Source of the DNA: Clostridiales bacterium
GTDB taxonomy: Bacteria; Bacillota; Clostridia; Peptostreptococcales; NVVX01
Length of the DNA: 16,518 bases
Direction: 5' to 3'
NCBI GenBank assembly: GCA_021129785.1
Contig: JAJOKQ010000009.1
Coordinates: 1 to 16,518 of the forward strand
Below the pieces are notes generated by a model. That model was not told the origin of the DNA and did not search any database. It saw only the letters and a program-made list of their open reading frames with translations. The position numbers were made by a program, and so were the translations under genes. Below, one piece after another: positions 1 through 7,399 of the stretch. Position 1 is the first letter of the stretch, and the number at the start of each line of letters is the position of its first letter.

Positions 1-80
1 ATAACCATGCAAAGGTTTAAATAGGCTAAGAAGCACGTAATACATAGTTCTGATAAGGTTTGTAGTTGTTTTCTTGCCAT
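1..80 (-). pseudogene. PadR-family transcriptional regulator, 5' end only, apparent frameshift
   Basis: Only the first ~26 codons lie in the window; the gene continues past base 1. The minus strand has AAGGTGG (94-88) seven bases before an ATG at 80-78. It then reads MARKQLQTLSE, typical of PadR winged-helix repressors. After that the frame gives an unconvincing LCITCFLAY, whereas the +1-shifted frame from 45 gives MYYVLLSLFKPLHGY, the well-known PadR continuation. The bases GAACTATG at 50-43 would restore one reading frame if they were GAACCTATG, so one C seems to be missing near 47. This is either a real inactivating deletion or a sequencing or assembly error. PadR proteins usually repress neighbouring transporter genes; no such target is visible here. 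Family assignment is fairly sure; pseudogene status is not. Confidence 0.7.
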
Positions 81-402
81 AATAGTACCACCTTCATAAT
101 TAAAAATACTTACTAACTAATAGCAGTTAATGTGACTAATCTAATGGTGTGTCAATAATCGATATATGTCAATACTCAAATCATTTAATGCTGGAACTGT
201 ATATTCAATTGCACACTAAAAAAGGGATTCCCCATAATATCACGAATACTATGTTTAGCACATCAACTAAACACTCACTTTAATTCTAACTTTAAGAGCT
301 ATTTCATTTTCATATTTTTAAAAACACAACTATATTTTGAGTTAAAACAACTGAAAGGATAATGTATAATAGTCTTTCTAATTATTATGCAAGGTATATT
401 CT
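81..402. other. Divergent intergenic region between padR-like gene and mscS-like gene
   Basis: These 322 AT-rich bases hold no convincing gene. They contain the ribosome binding site of the padR-like gene (88-94), a direct repeat TGTCAATA at 150-157 and 167-174 flanking ATCGAT (158-163), and the probable promoter of the mscS-like gene near its right end. Read on the minus strand, each repeat gives TATTGACA, so each carries a perfect TTGACA -35-type hexamer; no good -10 hexamer follows either at 16-18 bases. The repeats could be a regulator operator or tandem promoter elements for the padR-like gene. Nothing else is recognised. Confidence 0.5.
342..370 (+). promoter_or_regulatory. Candidate sigma-A promoter of the mscS-like gene
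   Basis: A perfect TATAAT lies at 365-370. A weak -35 (TTAAAA, 342-347) sits 17 bases upstream; a better hexamer TTGAGT (337-342) is 22 bases away, which is too far. Transcription would start near 377, leaving a ~26-nt leader before the ATG at 403. The -10 is convincing and the -35 is not. Confidence 0.4.
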
Positions 403-1275
403 ATGAACTCAATACTTGAACTTTTTAAGAGGTTTTCTGAAAGTAATCTTTCAACAATTCTTCTCATAATCCTTATTGCTTACTTAATTAGAGGATTGAT
501 AATACGGGTACTCCGCAAACATGTTAAAGAACAAAAATCCTTTTACAAAGCAAAAAGGTCAATCACTTATGCTTATTTCACTTTGGTTTCGCTAGTAGTT
601 ATTTTAATTTGGGCTGATACGGATTCAGTTGGTACGTATTTAGGGCTATTATCTGCAGGGTTAGCAATCGCACTAAAAGATATATTTATTAATATTGCTG
701 CTTGGATTTTCATCTTTATAAAGAAACCTTTTGACGTAGGTGACAGAATTGAAATTAATGGTCATACAGGTGATGTCATTGACAAAAGACTCTTTCAGTT
801 TACGTTAATGGAAGTTGGTAATTGGGTTTCAAGTGATCAGAGTACAGGAAGAATGATACATATTCCAAATAATATGGTATTTACCTTTCCGCTTGCTAAT
901 TTTTCTAGTGGGTTTGAATACATTTGGAACGAGGTTGATGTTTTGTTAACCTTTGAGAGTGATTTCAAAAAAGCTAAACCTCTGTTCTTAGCTATAGCAG
1001 AAAAATATTCGCTGCATTTAACAGATGAAATTGAAGAAAAGCTTAAGCAGGCCTCCAAAAAATATCTTATTTATTACAATATTTTGACGCCTATAGTTTA
1101 TACAGACGTCAAAGAAAGTGGAGTTATGCTATCTATAAGATATTTATGTCCTCCTAGGCAAAGGCGTAATACGACTGAGTCTATTTGGGAAGATGTATTA
1201 CAAGTAATTGATGATAATAGCGATATAAGTTTAGCATACAATACTCTTAGACTGGTTGATAAAGCAAATAGGTGA
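403..1275 (+). CDS. MscS-family small-conductance mechanosensitive ion channel
   Basis: This is a 290-residue membrane protein, close to the 286 residues of E. coli MscS. It is expected to open under membrane tension and release solutes during hypo-osmotic shock. Hydrophobic segments lie at about 18-37, 55-71 and 78-106; the third is the Gly/Ala-rich pore helix (LGLLSAGLAIALKD) and runs into the family hallmark KPFDVGDRI (108-116). The beta domain follows, with IHIPNN at 152-157, then the cytoplasmic alpha/beta domain. AAGG at 391-394 lies eight bases before the ATG. It is the only plus-strand gene in the window, divergent from the padR-like gene and convergent with the metallo-hydrolase gene at 1346. 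No selectivity or regulation beyond the promoter can be read from the sequence. Confidence 0.9.
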   Translation: MNSILELFKRFSESNLSTILLIILIAYLIRGLIIRVLRKHVKEQKSFYKAKRSITYAYFTLVSLVVILIWADTDSVGTYLGLLSAGLAIALKDIFINIAAWIFIFIKKPFDVGDRIEINGHTGDVIDKRLFQFTLMEVGNWVSSDQSTGRMIHIPNNMVFTFPLANFSSGFEYIWNEVDVLLTFESDFKKAKPLFLAIAEKYSLHLTDEIEEKLKQASKKYLIYYNILTPIVYTDVKESGVMLSIRYLCPPRQRRNTTESIWEDVLQVIDDNSDISLAYNTLRLVDKANR

Positions 1276-1298
1276 CTAACGGTGCTAGCTATTAGTCA
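1273..1298. terminator. Possible weak stem-loop overlapping the mscS-like stop codon
   Basis: TGACTAA (1273-1279, beginning with the TGA stop) is a perfect inverted repeat of TTAGTCA (1292-1298), with a 12-base loop. It sits between two convergent genes, where a two-way terminator would be expected. No clear T-run follows on either strand, so it would be a weak intrinsic terminator at best. Confidence 0.3.
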
Positions 1299-1345
1299 TT
1301 ACTCATAATTAGCCTTCTCCAATATCAAGTCACACTATATGCGCT

Positions 1346-2746
1346 CTAAATTGATTTTAAAGTCCCCTCTTCAAACACATAAATCTCATCATATTCAGGC
1401 AGAAACTGTTTACTATTACTTGGATACGTTAAAGATGGAGCAAAGCCATGTAGTGGTACAAATACTATAGGATCTATTTCATCAATAAGGTATTTAATGT
1501 TTTGGTGTATTGCATGCCCTGGCGATGCACAGTACTCGTACTTAAGCCCTATAAAATCAATAAATTTTGTTAGTTTTTCATAAGCTGGGTCAAATGCACC
1601 GAGTGGCACTCCATTCGAGTGAATATATATGCCCTCTTCAATATTTAAGTCTAATAGTTCTAGGTTGTTTTCAAAGGAGTTTTGCATGAAGTATTTCTCT
1701 GGAGCTTCGTTTATTTTGTCAATATTCGCGCAATCAAACTCATTTATTACTTCTTTCTCCCACGTCTCTAACGTATTCTTCATATGTCTATCTTCTGTGT
1801 CTTTTGTTAAAATAATTTTAAAATCTTTCTCATTGGTTAGCTCTTTTATTAAATATGCAGTATTTAATTCAAATACTGGGGTTCTATTAGATTCTTTAGC
1901 TAATCCAATAAAGTTTACCAGCCTTTGAATATTCCTATTGTATACATTGAAAACTGCTACGCCTTTGGTTTCCAATAATTTTTCTTTCAGCATATCAAGT
2001 AAAAGAGCTTCTGAGTTGATTCCCTCTGTTGATTTGTTAGGTTCTGGCTGTCCTTCTTCGTCTATTCTATCTTTAAAAACCATTGTAGTTTCTGTTATCA
2101 AAACATCTGGTTTAAATATTCTTGTTTTATTGATATATTCATAAGTAAGTTCTGGGTTATTCCCGTGAAATCTGTAGTCACCAGTGTACGCTATTTTCAA
2201 GTCTGGCGTCACTATGTGAAATCCTCCAGCTCCATAAGCATCGTGGTCAATTTCTATTGGAGTAATTTTAATATTACCAACACTAAATTCTTTGTTAAAT
2301 TCACAGATCTTGATTTCTTTTTTCCAATTTCCTGTAATTCGTTCTCCGCTAGTATTTAGCTTTTCATATAATGAATAAGATTCTTTGTTCATATACACAT
2401 CAATTTTGTCAGACAACATACCAATAGCGCCCATATGATCTAAATGTAAGTGCGAAATAATTATAGACGTGTTTAGTTTACTGTCTTCTTCAGAAATTAA
2501 ACTATCCAACCCAACGAGTTGGTTCTTTGGGTATACCCCTTCAACTACTGGTATCATTTTAAGTTTTAACATATCTTTTAATTTAGAACCCTCTCTTATT
2601 CTTACTTGTGAGTCTAAATTGCTTTCTGGAGAAAAATTCAAGCCAAAATCAAATATTATTCTATCCTCTCCATACTCAACAGAAACTACTGTTCCACCAA
2701 TATTCTTTAAACCATTATAGTATCTTAGTTTTGTTATTTTTTTCAT
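1346..2746 (-). CDS. Beta-CASP metallo-beta-lactamase-fold hydrolase (RNase J-like core)
   Basis: This is a 466-residue soluble protein with the metal-binding signature HLHLDH (99-104), a further ligand region IDHDA (H168) and TGD (D190). The beta-CASP motifs are also present: acidic residue in ITET (E219), His in SPGHA (H411) and His in PLHG (H433). This pattern belongs to nucleases such as RNase J and CPSF73, so an RNA or DNA nuclease activity is the natural inference. It is shorter than RNase J (about 555 residues) and ends soon after the last motif, so the RNase J C-terminal domain appears to be missing. I chose the ATG at 2746-2744 because AGGGAG lies seven bases upstream; a longer TTG-started reading from 2803 would run through a stable hairpin. 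It is the last gene behind the ABC importer operon, about 90 bases after the binding-protein gene. The substrate is unknown. Confidence 0.8.
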   Translation of the reverse strand: MKKITKLRYYNGLKNIGGTVVSVEYGEDRIIFDFGLNFSPESNLDSQVRIREGSKLKDMLKLKMIPVVEGVYPKNQLVGLDSLISEEDSKLNTSIIISHLHLDHMGAIGMLSDKIDVYMNKESYSLYEKLNTSGERITGNWKKEIKICEFNKEFSVGNIKITPIEIDHDAYGAGGFHIVTPDLKIAYTGDYRFHGNNPELTYEYINKTRIFKPDVLITETTMVFKDRIDEEGQPEPNKSTEGINSEALLLDMLKEKLLETKGVAVFNVYNRNIQRLVNFIGLAKESNRTPVFELNTAYLIKELTNEKDFKIILTKDTEDRHMKNTLETWEKEVINEFDCANIDKINEAPEKYFMQNSFENNLELLDLNIEEGIYIHSNGVPLGAFDPAYEKLTKFIDFIGLKYEYCASPGHAIHQNIKYLIDEIDPIVFVPLHGFAPSLTYPSNSKQFLPEYDEIYVFEEGTLKSI

Positions 2747-2766
2747 CTCTCCATCTCCCTCATTAG

Positions 2767-2819
2767 TGACAAAGGGCGGGTCGTTGACATTTTTAATGTT
2801 CAATCCCGCCCTCTTGTCA
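2767..2819 (-). other. 53-nt GC-rich hairpin between binding-protein and metallo-hydrolase genes
   Basis: A nearly continuous inverted repeat: TGACAAAGGGCGGG (2767-2780) pairs with CCCGCCC-T-c-TTGTCA (2805-2819, one bulge), and TTGACATT (2784-2791) pairs with AATGTTCAA (2795-2803, one bulge). The GGGCGGG arms stand out in this AT-rich DNA. No T-run follows on the minus strand, so it is not a standard intrinsic terminator. It begins ~19 bases after the binding-protein stop and ends 20 bases before the next start codon, just ahead of that gene's ribosome binding site. It may protect the 3' end of the upstream message or reduce read-through. Confidence 0.65.
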
Positions 2820-2837
2820 AATCAACTCATGTTGAAT

Positions 2838-4172
2838 TTATCTGTCAATTAGCTTTTGTAATACTTCTTCTGCTTCTAGCAATGCTTCGTCTGGACTCAT
2901 TTGAAGTAATAGAATCTTTTCAATTGATTTTCCTACTTCAGATGAGATAGAGAATGCGTCAGATATCTTGTATCCGAAGAATCCATAATCAATTTGTTTT
3001 GCTCCTACACCTTGAACAGGCGATTTTTCTACATATGCTACGTAGCTAGGAAGCTCAAATGCAGAATATCTTACTGGTAGATATCCAGTTTTTACTGCCC
3101 AATCAGCTGTCAGTTCTGTGCTTAGAATGAACTTTAAAAATTCCCAAGCCGCTAGTTTTTCTTCATCTGTTGCTGTATCAAACATTGTCACATTTGTACC
3201 TGCAAATATTACTGCTGCTTCTCTTCCTCTTGGAAGTACAGCTGCGCTCCATTCAATATTCCCTTCTGCAGCTGACCTTACAAAAGGAATTCCTGCAGAT
3301 GAGCCAACATACATCGCTACGTCTCCACGACCAAATGGTCCTGACATAAATCTGTCTTCTCCAGCTAATCTTGCATGTCCTCTTTCAATCATGTTAGCTA
3401 AGAAAGTTAACGCTTCAACTGCTTCTGGTGAATGAATTTCTGCTGTCATAGTATCTTCATTTAATACTCTTCCTCCTGCTTGCCTTATCCATTGTTCTAT
3501 TGTTCTAAATATACCATTTTCCATTCCAAAACCTATTACTCCATCTTTTGTTAATTTCTCTGCAGCTACTTCTAGTTCTGCCCACGTTGTTGGTGGTTCA
3601 ATTCCTGCTGCTTCTAATAATCCTACATTATAGTATAAAATTCTTGTACTTTTATTAAATGGAACTCCATAATATTTTCCATCCCAAACATTGTTTTCCA
3701 TAAAAATATCAATCATATCTTTGTATTCTGCTTCAGTCCAACCATATCTCGGATCATGAATAAATGGAGTTAAATCTGTACTAAATCCATTTTCAACATA
3801 ATCTGTCATCCAACTAGCCATTGCTTGTGAAATTGTTGGTAGTGTTCTTGCTTTTGCTGCTGCCATGATTTTAGTAGACAAATCACCATATCCACCTTGA
3901 AAAGTTGCGTTTACAGTAATAAACTCACTTTGTTCATTAAAAGCCTTTACCATTTCGTCTACTACTTCACCATGCGCTCCACTCATTGCATGCCAAAATT
4001 CTACAGTTACTGGCGCATCAATTACAGTTTGAATCCCTACTGGCTCTGCTGGTTTCTCCTCAGCTGGTTTGTCTGCTGCTGGTTGATCTACTTTAGCTGG
4101 TTCATCTTGACCGCATGCAACCAAACTAAAAACTAGCGCTAAAGATAATAACAGTACTAATAATTTTTTCAT
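2838..4172 (-). CDS. Extracellular solute-binding lipoprotein of ABC importer, UgpB-like
   Basis: This 444-residue protein begins with a lipoprotein signal (MKKLL, hydrophobic core, lipobox LVAC with the modified Cys at 20). An acidic/alanine-rich linker follows, then a family 1 solute-binding fold. It would capture substrate outside the membrane and deliver it to the two permeases encoded just upstream. The stretches FWHAMSG, PFNKSTRILYYN and KTGYLP match what I remember of glycerol-3-phosphate-binding UgpB, so glycerol-3-phosphate or a glycerophosphodiester is a reasonable guess; another sugar derivative is possible. Two ATGs are adjacent (4175 and 4172). GGAGG at 4184-4180 is four bases from the first and seven from the second, so I prefer 4172. 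A run of ten A residues before the ribosome binding site suggests strong translation. Confidence 0.88.
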   Translation of the reverse strand: MKKLLVLLLSLALVFSLVACGQDEPAKVDQPAADKPAEEKPAEPVGIQTVIDAPVTVEFWHAMSGAHGEVVDEMVKAFNEQSEFITVNATFQGGYGDLSTKIMAAAKARTLPTISQAMASWMTDYVENGFSTDLTPFIHDPRYGWTEAEYKDMIDIFMENNVWDGKYYGVPFNKSTRILYYNVGLLEAAGIEPPTTWAELEVAAEKLTKDGVIGFGMENGIFRTIEQWIRQAGGRVLNEDTMTAEIHSPEAVEALTFLANMIERGHARLAGEDRFMSGPFGRGDVAMYVGSSAGIPFVRSAAEGNIEWSAAVLPRGREAAVIFAGTNVTMFDTATDEEKLAAWEFLKFILSTELTADWAVKTGYLPVRYSAFELPSYVAYVEKSPVQGVGAKQIDYGFFGYKISDAFSISSEVGKSIEKILLLQMSPDEALLEAEEVLQKLIDR

Positions 4173-4199
4173 CATTAAACCTCCATTTTTTTTTTATAC

Positions 4200-4229
4200 T
4201 TAAAAGGGTTTTTTAAGAAAATCCTTTAA
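4200..4229 (-). other. Intercistronic AT-rich hairpin before the binding-protein gene
   Basis: TTAAAAGG (4200-4207) and CCTTTAA (4223-4229) form a short stem with one bulged base and a ~15-base loop in the 64-base gap between the second permease gene and the binding-protein gene. Such stem-loops often mark processing or stabilisation points that raise binding-protein expression relative to permeases. Here that is inference only; the stem is weak. Confidence 0.35.
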
Positions 4230-4236
4230 AGCCAAA

Positions 4237-5061
4237 CTAACCTTTTACTCCTGCTCTTGAAACACCTTGCACAATATACTTTTGTAAGAAAAGATAAACT
4301 ACGATAATTGGAAGAATAATCATTGCTGAACCTGCCATAAGCAGTTCAAATATTATCCCAGCTTCTGAGCTAAACGCCGAGAGTCCAACTGGCAATGTTC
4401 TCATCTCTGCTGAATTCGTCATAATTAACGGCCATAAAAACGCATTCCAGCTACCTACTATTTTAAGTAGCGCAACTGTAACTATTGCAGGTTTTAATAG
4501 TGGTACCATGATGAGCCACAGATATTTAAAATCGTTACATCCATCTATTTTAGCGGCGTACCCAAGTTCATCTGGAATCCCTAAGAAAAATTGTCGCATT
4601 AAGAAAATTGCAAATACGCTAGCTGTCCAAGGTATAATTAATGCTTTATATGTATCAATCCACCCTAAATTAGATAGCGTTACAAAGTTTGGTATTAAAA
4701 GAACTTCACCAGGTACCATAATTATTGCTATCAATATTGAAAATAAAATATCTCTGCCATAAAACTTCATCTTTGAAAATGCAAATGCTGCTAGTATAGT
4801 GGTGAATAACTCAAGTATTGTTACTGAAACAGTTACAATTACACTATTTATAGCATATCTCCCAAAAGGGGCTAATTCCATAGCTCTTAAGTAATTTCCC
4901 CACATAATTTCTGATGGTATCCATACTGGTGGCATCATCATCACTTCATTAGCAGGCTTAAGCGAGGTACTTATCATCCAAGCAAAGGGTAGTATAGTTA
5001 TTATGCTTCCTATAATCAGCAGTGCGTAAATCGTTGTTTTTGAAGCTAGTTTTTTTATCAC
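4237..5061 (-). CDS. ABC importer permease, MalG/UgpE type
   Basis: This 274-residue integral membrane protein has about six hydrophobic segments. The first lies at ~12-32, and the EAA loop that contacts the ATPase (ELGYAAKIDG...PLLKP) at ~165-191. It pairs with the other permease to form the translocation channel of a carbohydrate-type (CUT1) importer. The start is GTG at 5061-5059: GGAGGTGA (5074-5067) lies five bases upstream, and no in-frame ATG lies nearby. It begins 14 bases after the stop of the upstream permease gene, so the two are cotranscribed. Family assignment is firm; the substrate depends on the binding protein. Confidence 0.9.
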   Translation of the reverse strand: MIKKLASKTTIYALLIIGSIITILPFAWMISTSLKPANEVMMMPPVWIPSEIMWGNYLRAMELAPFGRYAINSVIVTVSVTILELFTTILAAFAFSKMKFYGRDILFSILIAIIMVPGEVLLIPNFVTLSNLGWIDTYKALIIPWTASVFAIFLMRQFFLGIPDELGYAAKIDGCNDFKYLWLIMVPLLKPAIVTVALLKIVGSWNAFLWPLIMTNSAEMRTLPVGLSAFSSEAGIIFELLMAGSAMIILPIIVVYLFLQKYIVQGVSRAGVKG

Positions 5062-5075
5062 TCAAATCACCTCCA

Positions 5076-6044
5076 TTAATAGTGGACTTTTTTCTTTCCA
5101 ATATACATTTGTATTAATGTAAAAATAAATGTAATAAGGAAGAGAGCATATGCTGCTGCTGATGCAATGCCGAATTCCCATTCCATATAGAACTTCTCAT
5201 AAATATAATACACTATTGTGAGCGCACTACTAACTGGCCCTGCCCTTCCATCAAACAGAGCAAAAATTTCATCAAAAACTTTAAACCCACCAATTAAACT
5301 TACAATAGAAATAAAAAATATTGAAGGTGAAAGTAGCGGTAAAGTTATATTTCTAAACTGCTGCCATTTAGAGGCTCCATCAATTTGTGCAGCTAGGTAG
5401 TATTTTGTATCAATATTTTGCAACCCTGCTAAAAATATAATTATATTGTAGCCAAGGCTTCTCCATATTGACATAATAATTATTGCTGGCATACTCCAAG
5501 TCGGGCTTGTAAGCCATGCTATAGGGTCAATTCCTACAAGTCCTAAAAAGAAATTCATAATTCCATATTCGGTATGATAAATCCAACTCCAAACAATAGA
5601 TATAGCAACCACTGATGTAACAAAAGGTATAAAGTATATTGTTCTAAATAATCCTCTAAACTTAATTTTAGAGTTTAGTAGGGTAGAAATTCCTAATGAA
5701 ATTATTATGGATGTTGGCACCACTCCAATAACGAACGTAAGTGTATTTCTCATAGCTAAGTGAAAATCTGGATCACTAAAAATATAAATAAAGTTGTCAA
5801 TTCCGTACGAATATACCTCTCCGGTAAAAAAATTATAGTCGGTGTGAAAACTCATCATAAGTGATTTTACCACAGGGTATAGACTAAAGGTGCCTATAAT
5901 AAGTAAAGCAGGAAACAGGTAAAAAAACGCTCTAAATGTAGTTTTAATTTTTTTCTCTCTTTTTTCATAAAACTTAGATAGAGTTTTGTTGCGACTTAAT
6001 CTGCCTGAAAATAGAGATTTTAATTTTCCTTTTCTTCTCATCAC
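5076..6044 (-). CDS. ABC importer permease, MalF/UgpA type
   Basis: This is a 322-residue permease. A basic cytoplasmic N-terminus (~40 residues rich in Lys/Arg) is followed by hydrophobic segments starting at ~38 and by the EAA loop YYLAAQIDGASKWQQF...LPLLSP at ~215-240. It forms a heterodimer with the MalG/UgpE-type permease. The coding region overlaps the ATPase gene by four bases: GTGATGA holds a GTG start (6044), an ATG start (6041) and the ATPase stop TGA. GGGG at 6053-6050 is five bases from the GTG and eight from the ATG, so either could be used. The overlap indicates translational coupling to the ATPase. Family call is secure. Confidence 0.9.
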   Translation of the reverse strand: MMRRKGKLKSLFSGRLSRNKTLSKFYEKREKKIKTTFRAFFYLFPALLIIGTFSLYPVVKSLMMSFHTDYNFFTGEVYSYGIDNFIYIFSDPDFHLAMRNTLTFVIGVVPTSIIISLGISTLLNSKIKFRGLFRTIYFIPFVTSVVAISIVWSWIYHTEYGIMNFFLGLVGIDPIAWLTSPTWSMPAIIIMSIWRSLGYNIIIFLAGLQNIDTKYYLAAQIDGASKWQQFRNITLPLLSPSIFFISIVSLIGGFKVFDEIFALFDGRAGPVSSALTIVYYIYEKFYMEWEFGIASAAAYALFLITFIFTLIQMYIGKKKVHY

Positions 6045-7147
6045 TGCAACCCCTTGTCAAATGGCTTTGTTTTGTCTAAATTAATTCCTGTGTTAACATC
6101 AAAAATATTGATTCTATCTTCATCAAACCTAATTTTAATTGTTCTGTCTTTCTTGAGTGTTTCACTATATTCCGTTAATAGCCTTATTTCTTTATCTGCA
6201 CATTTTACTTTTAAAAGTGTATCTCTTCCAATAGTTTCTATTGTCATTATATTTGCTTCAATAGATGCATTCCCGTTTTCAACAATTGTAATATTCTCAG
6301 GTCTAACAGATAGTTTAGCCTTCTTGTTTTCTTGAACTAATTTAGTGTAGGTATCATTAATTCTAATTTCAAAATCAGTTCCTTTTAGTTCAATTCTATT
6401 TCGTTCTTGACTCCATTCTAAGTCAAGCAAGTTTGTAGGAGGACTCCCTAAGAAACTAGCAACGAACTCGCTAACTGGATTTATATACATATTTTGAGGC
6501 GTTGTGTGTTGTTTTAGCTGCCCTTTGTTCATTAGAATAATTCTATCTGATATACTCATAGCCTCTTCTTGATCATGTGTTACAAAAACCGTTGTAATCC
6601 CAACTTCTTGCTGTATACGTCTAATTTCTCCTCTAGTTTCTAAACGTAGTTTAGCATCTAAGTTTGATAGTGGTTCATCTAATAGTAGTAGTTGTGGCTT
6701 CTTTACTAAGGCACGTGCTATAGCAACACGTTGTTGCTGCCCACCAGATAATTGTCCGGGCTTTCTATCCATTAAATCGTCTATCTTTACTAATTTTGCA
6801 GTCTCTAATGCTCTTTCCATAGATTTCTCTTTTGCAACTTTAGCCATTCTAAGAGGAAACATTATATTTTTCATAACTGTCATATGCGGATACAGTGCAT
6901 AATTTTGAAACACCATTCCTATTCCCCTATCCTCAGGTTCTAGCTTATTAACTAACTTGTCATCAAAATATATGTTTCCATTTACAGGTTTATGAAAACC
7001 TGCTAACATAAAGAGTGTTGTTGTCTTACCACATCCACTTGGTCCAAGTAAAGCTGCAAATTCGCCTTTTTTCACTTCAAAACTTAGTTTGTCTACTGCT
7101 TTTACCTCTCCAAAGTGCATACTCGCATTTTCAAATCTTATTTTCAA
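6041..7147 (-). CDS. ABC importer ATP-binding subunit, MalK/UgpC family
   Basis: This 368-residue cytoplasmic ATPase powers the importer. It has Walker A GPSGCGKT (35-42), Q-loop Gln 81, signature LSGGQ (133-137), Walker B LLLLDE (153-158), D-loop SNLDAK and switch His 191. A C-terminal region from ~235 corresponds to the TOBE/OB regulatory domain of the MalK/UgpC group. The start is TTG at 7147-7145, supported by AGGAGG (7160-7155) seven bases upstream and by the protein beginning right at the first beta strand. It is the first gene of the importer operon, an order opposite to the usual binding-protein-first layout. The UgpC label is favoured by the UgpB-like binding protein, but this ATPase family serves many sugars. 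Confidence 0.92.
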   Translation of the reverse strand: MKIRFENASMHFGEVKAVDKLSFEVKKGEFAALLGPSGCGKTTTLFMLAGFHKPVNGNIYFDDKLVNKLEPEDRGIGMVFQNYALYPHMTVMKNIMFPLRMAKVAKEKSMERALETAKLVKIDDLMDRKPGQLSGGQQQRVAIARALVKKPQLLLLDEPLSNLDAKLRLETRGEIRRIQQEVGITTVFVTHDQEEAMSISDRIILMNKGQLKQHTTPQNMYINPVSEFVASFLGSPPTNLLDLEWSQERNRIELKGTDFEIRINDTYTKLVQENKKAKLSVRPENITIVENGNASIEANIMTIETIGRDTLLKVKCADKEIRLLTEYSETLKKDRTIKIRFDEDRINIFDVNTGINLDKTKPFDKGLQ

Positions 7148-7178
7148 GCAAATTCCTCCTAAAAGTTTGTCTTGTTAA

Positions 7179-7230
7179 TAATATCATAATCTATTGCTAT
7201 TTTGTTAAGCTAGTGTAAAATATGATATTA
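7179..7230 (-). promoter_or_regulatory. Inverted repeat in the leader of the ABC importer operon
   Basis: TAATATCATA (7179-7188) and TATGATATTA (7221-7230) are perfect 10-base inverted repeats with 32 bases between them, about 20-70 bases upstream of the ATPase ribosome binding site. They could be paired operator half-sites, two binding sites for a repressor, or arms of an AT-rich leader hairpin. On the minus strand a poor promoter (TTAACA, 17 bases, GATATT) lies within the span. Nothing identifies the regulator, and chance is possible in AT-rich DNA. Confidence 0.35.
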
Positions 7231-7335
7231 AACCCTATTCTTTAATGTTAGGTAACCACTATATATGCCTAACTGTATATAATTCTTCTATTAATCAGAA
7301 ACTCCTTTAAATTTATCAAAAATTTTGTGATTTTA

Positions 7336-7370
7336 TTTTTAAAAAACAGGGAGCATAGTATGCTCCCTGT
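7336..7370 (-). terminator. Intrinsic terminator of pgsA
   Basis: A perfect inverted repeat spans 7346-7370, ACAGGGAGCATA, one central base, then its complement. On the minus strand it is followed at once by six T residues (7346-7341) and more AT-rich sequence. It lies ~30 bases after the pgsA stop and separates pgsA from the ABC importer operon. Confidence 0.9.
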
Positions 7371-7399
7371 TACCTATATTCGTTTATCAAATTAGTAAT

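Noticed and set aside
221..236. GGGATTCCCC next to A6 as a minus-strand terminator
   Set aside because: The stem would be only three or four base pairs and no minus-strand gene ends upstream of it.
2747..2803. TTG-initiated N-terminal extension of the beta-CASP gene (19 extra residues)
   Set aside because: The extension lies inside the stable hairpin, has no ribosome binding site and does not resemble the family; the ATG at 2746 has a good site.
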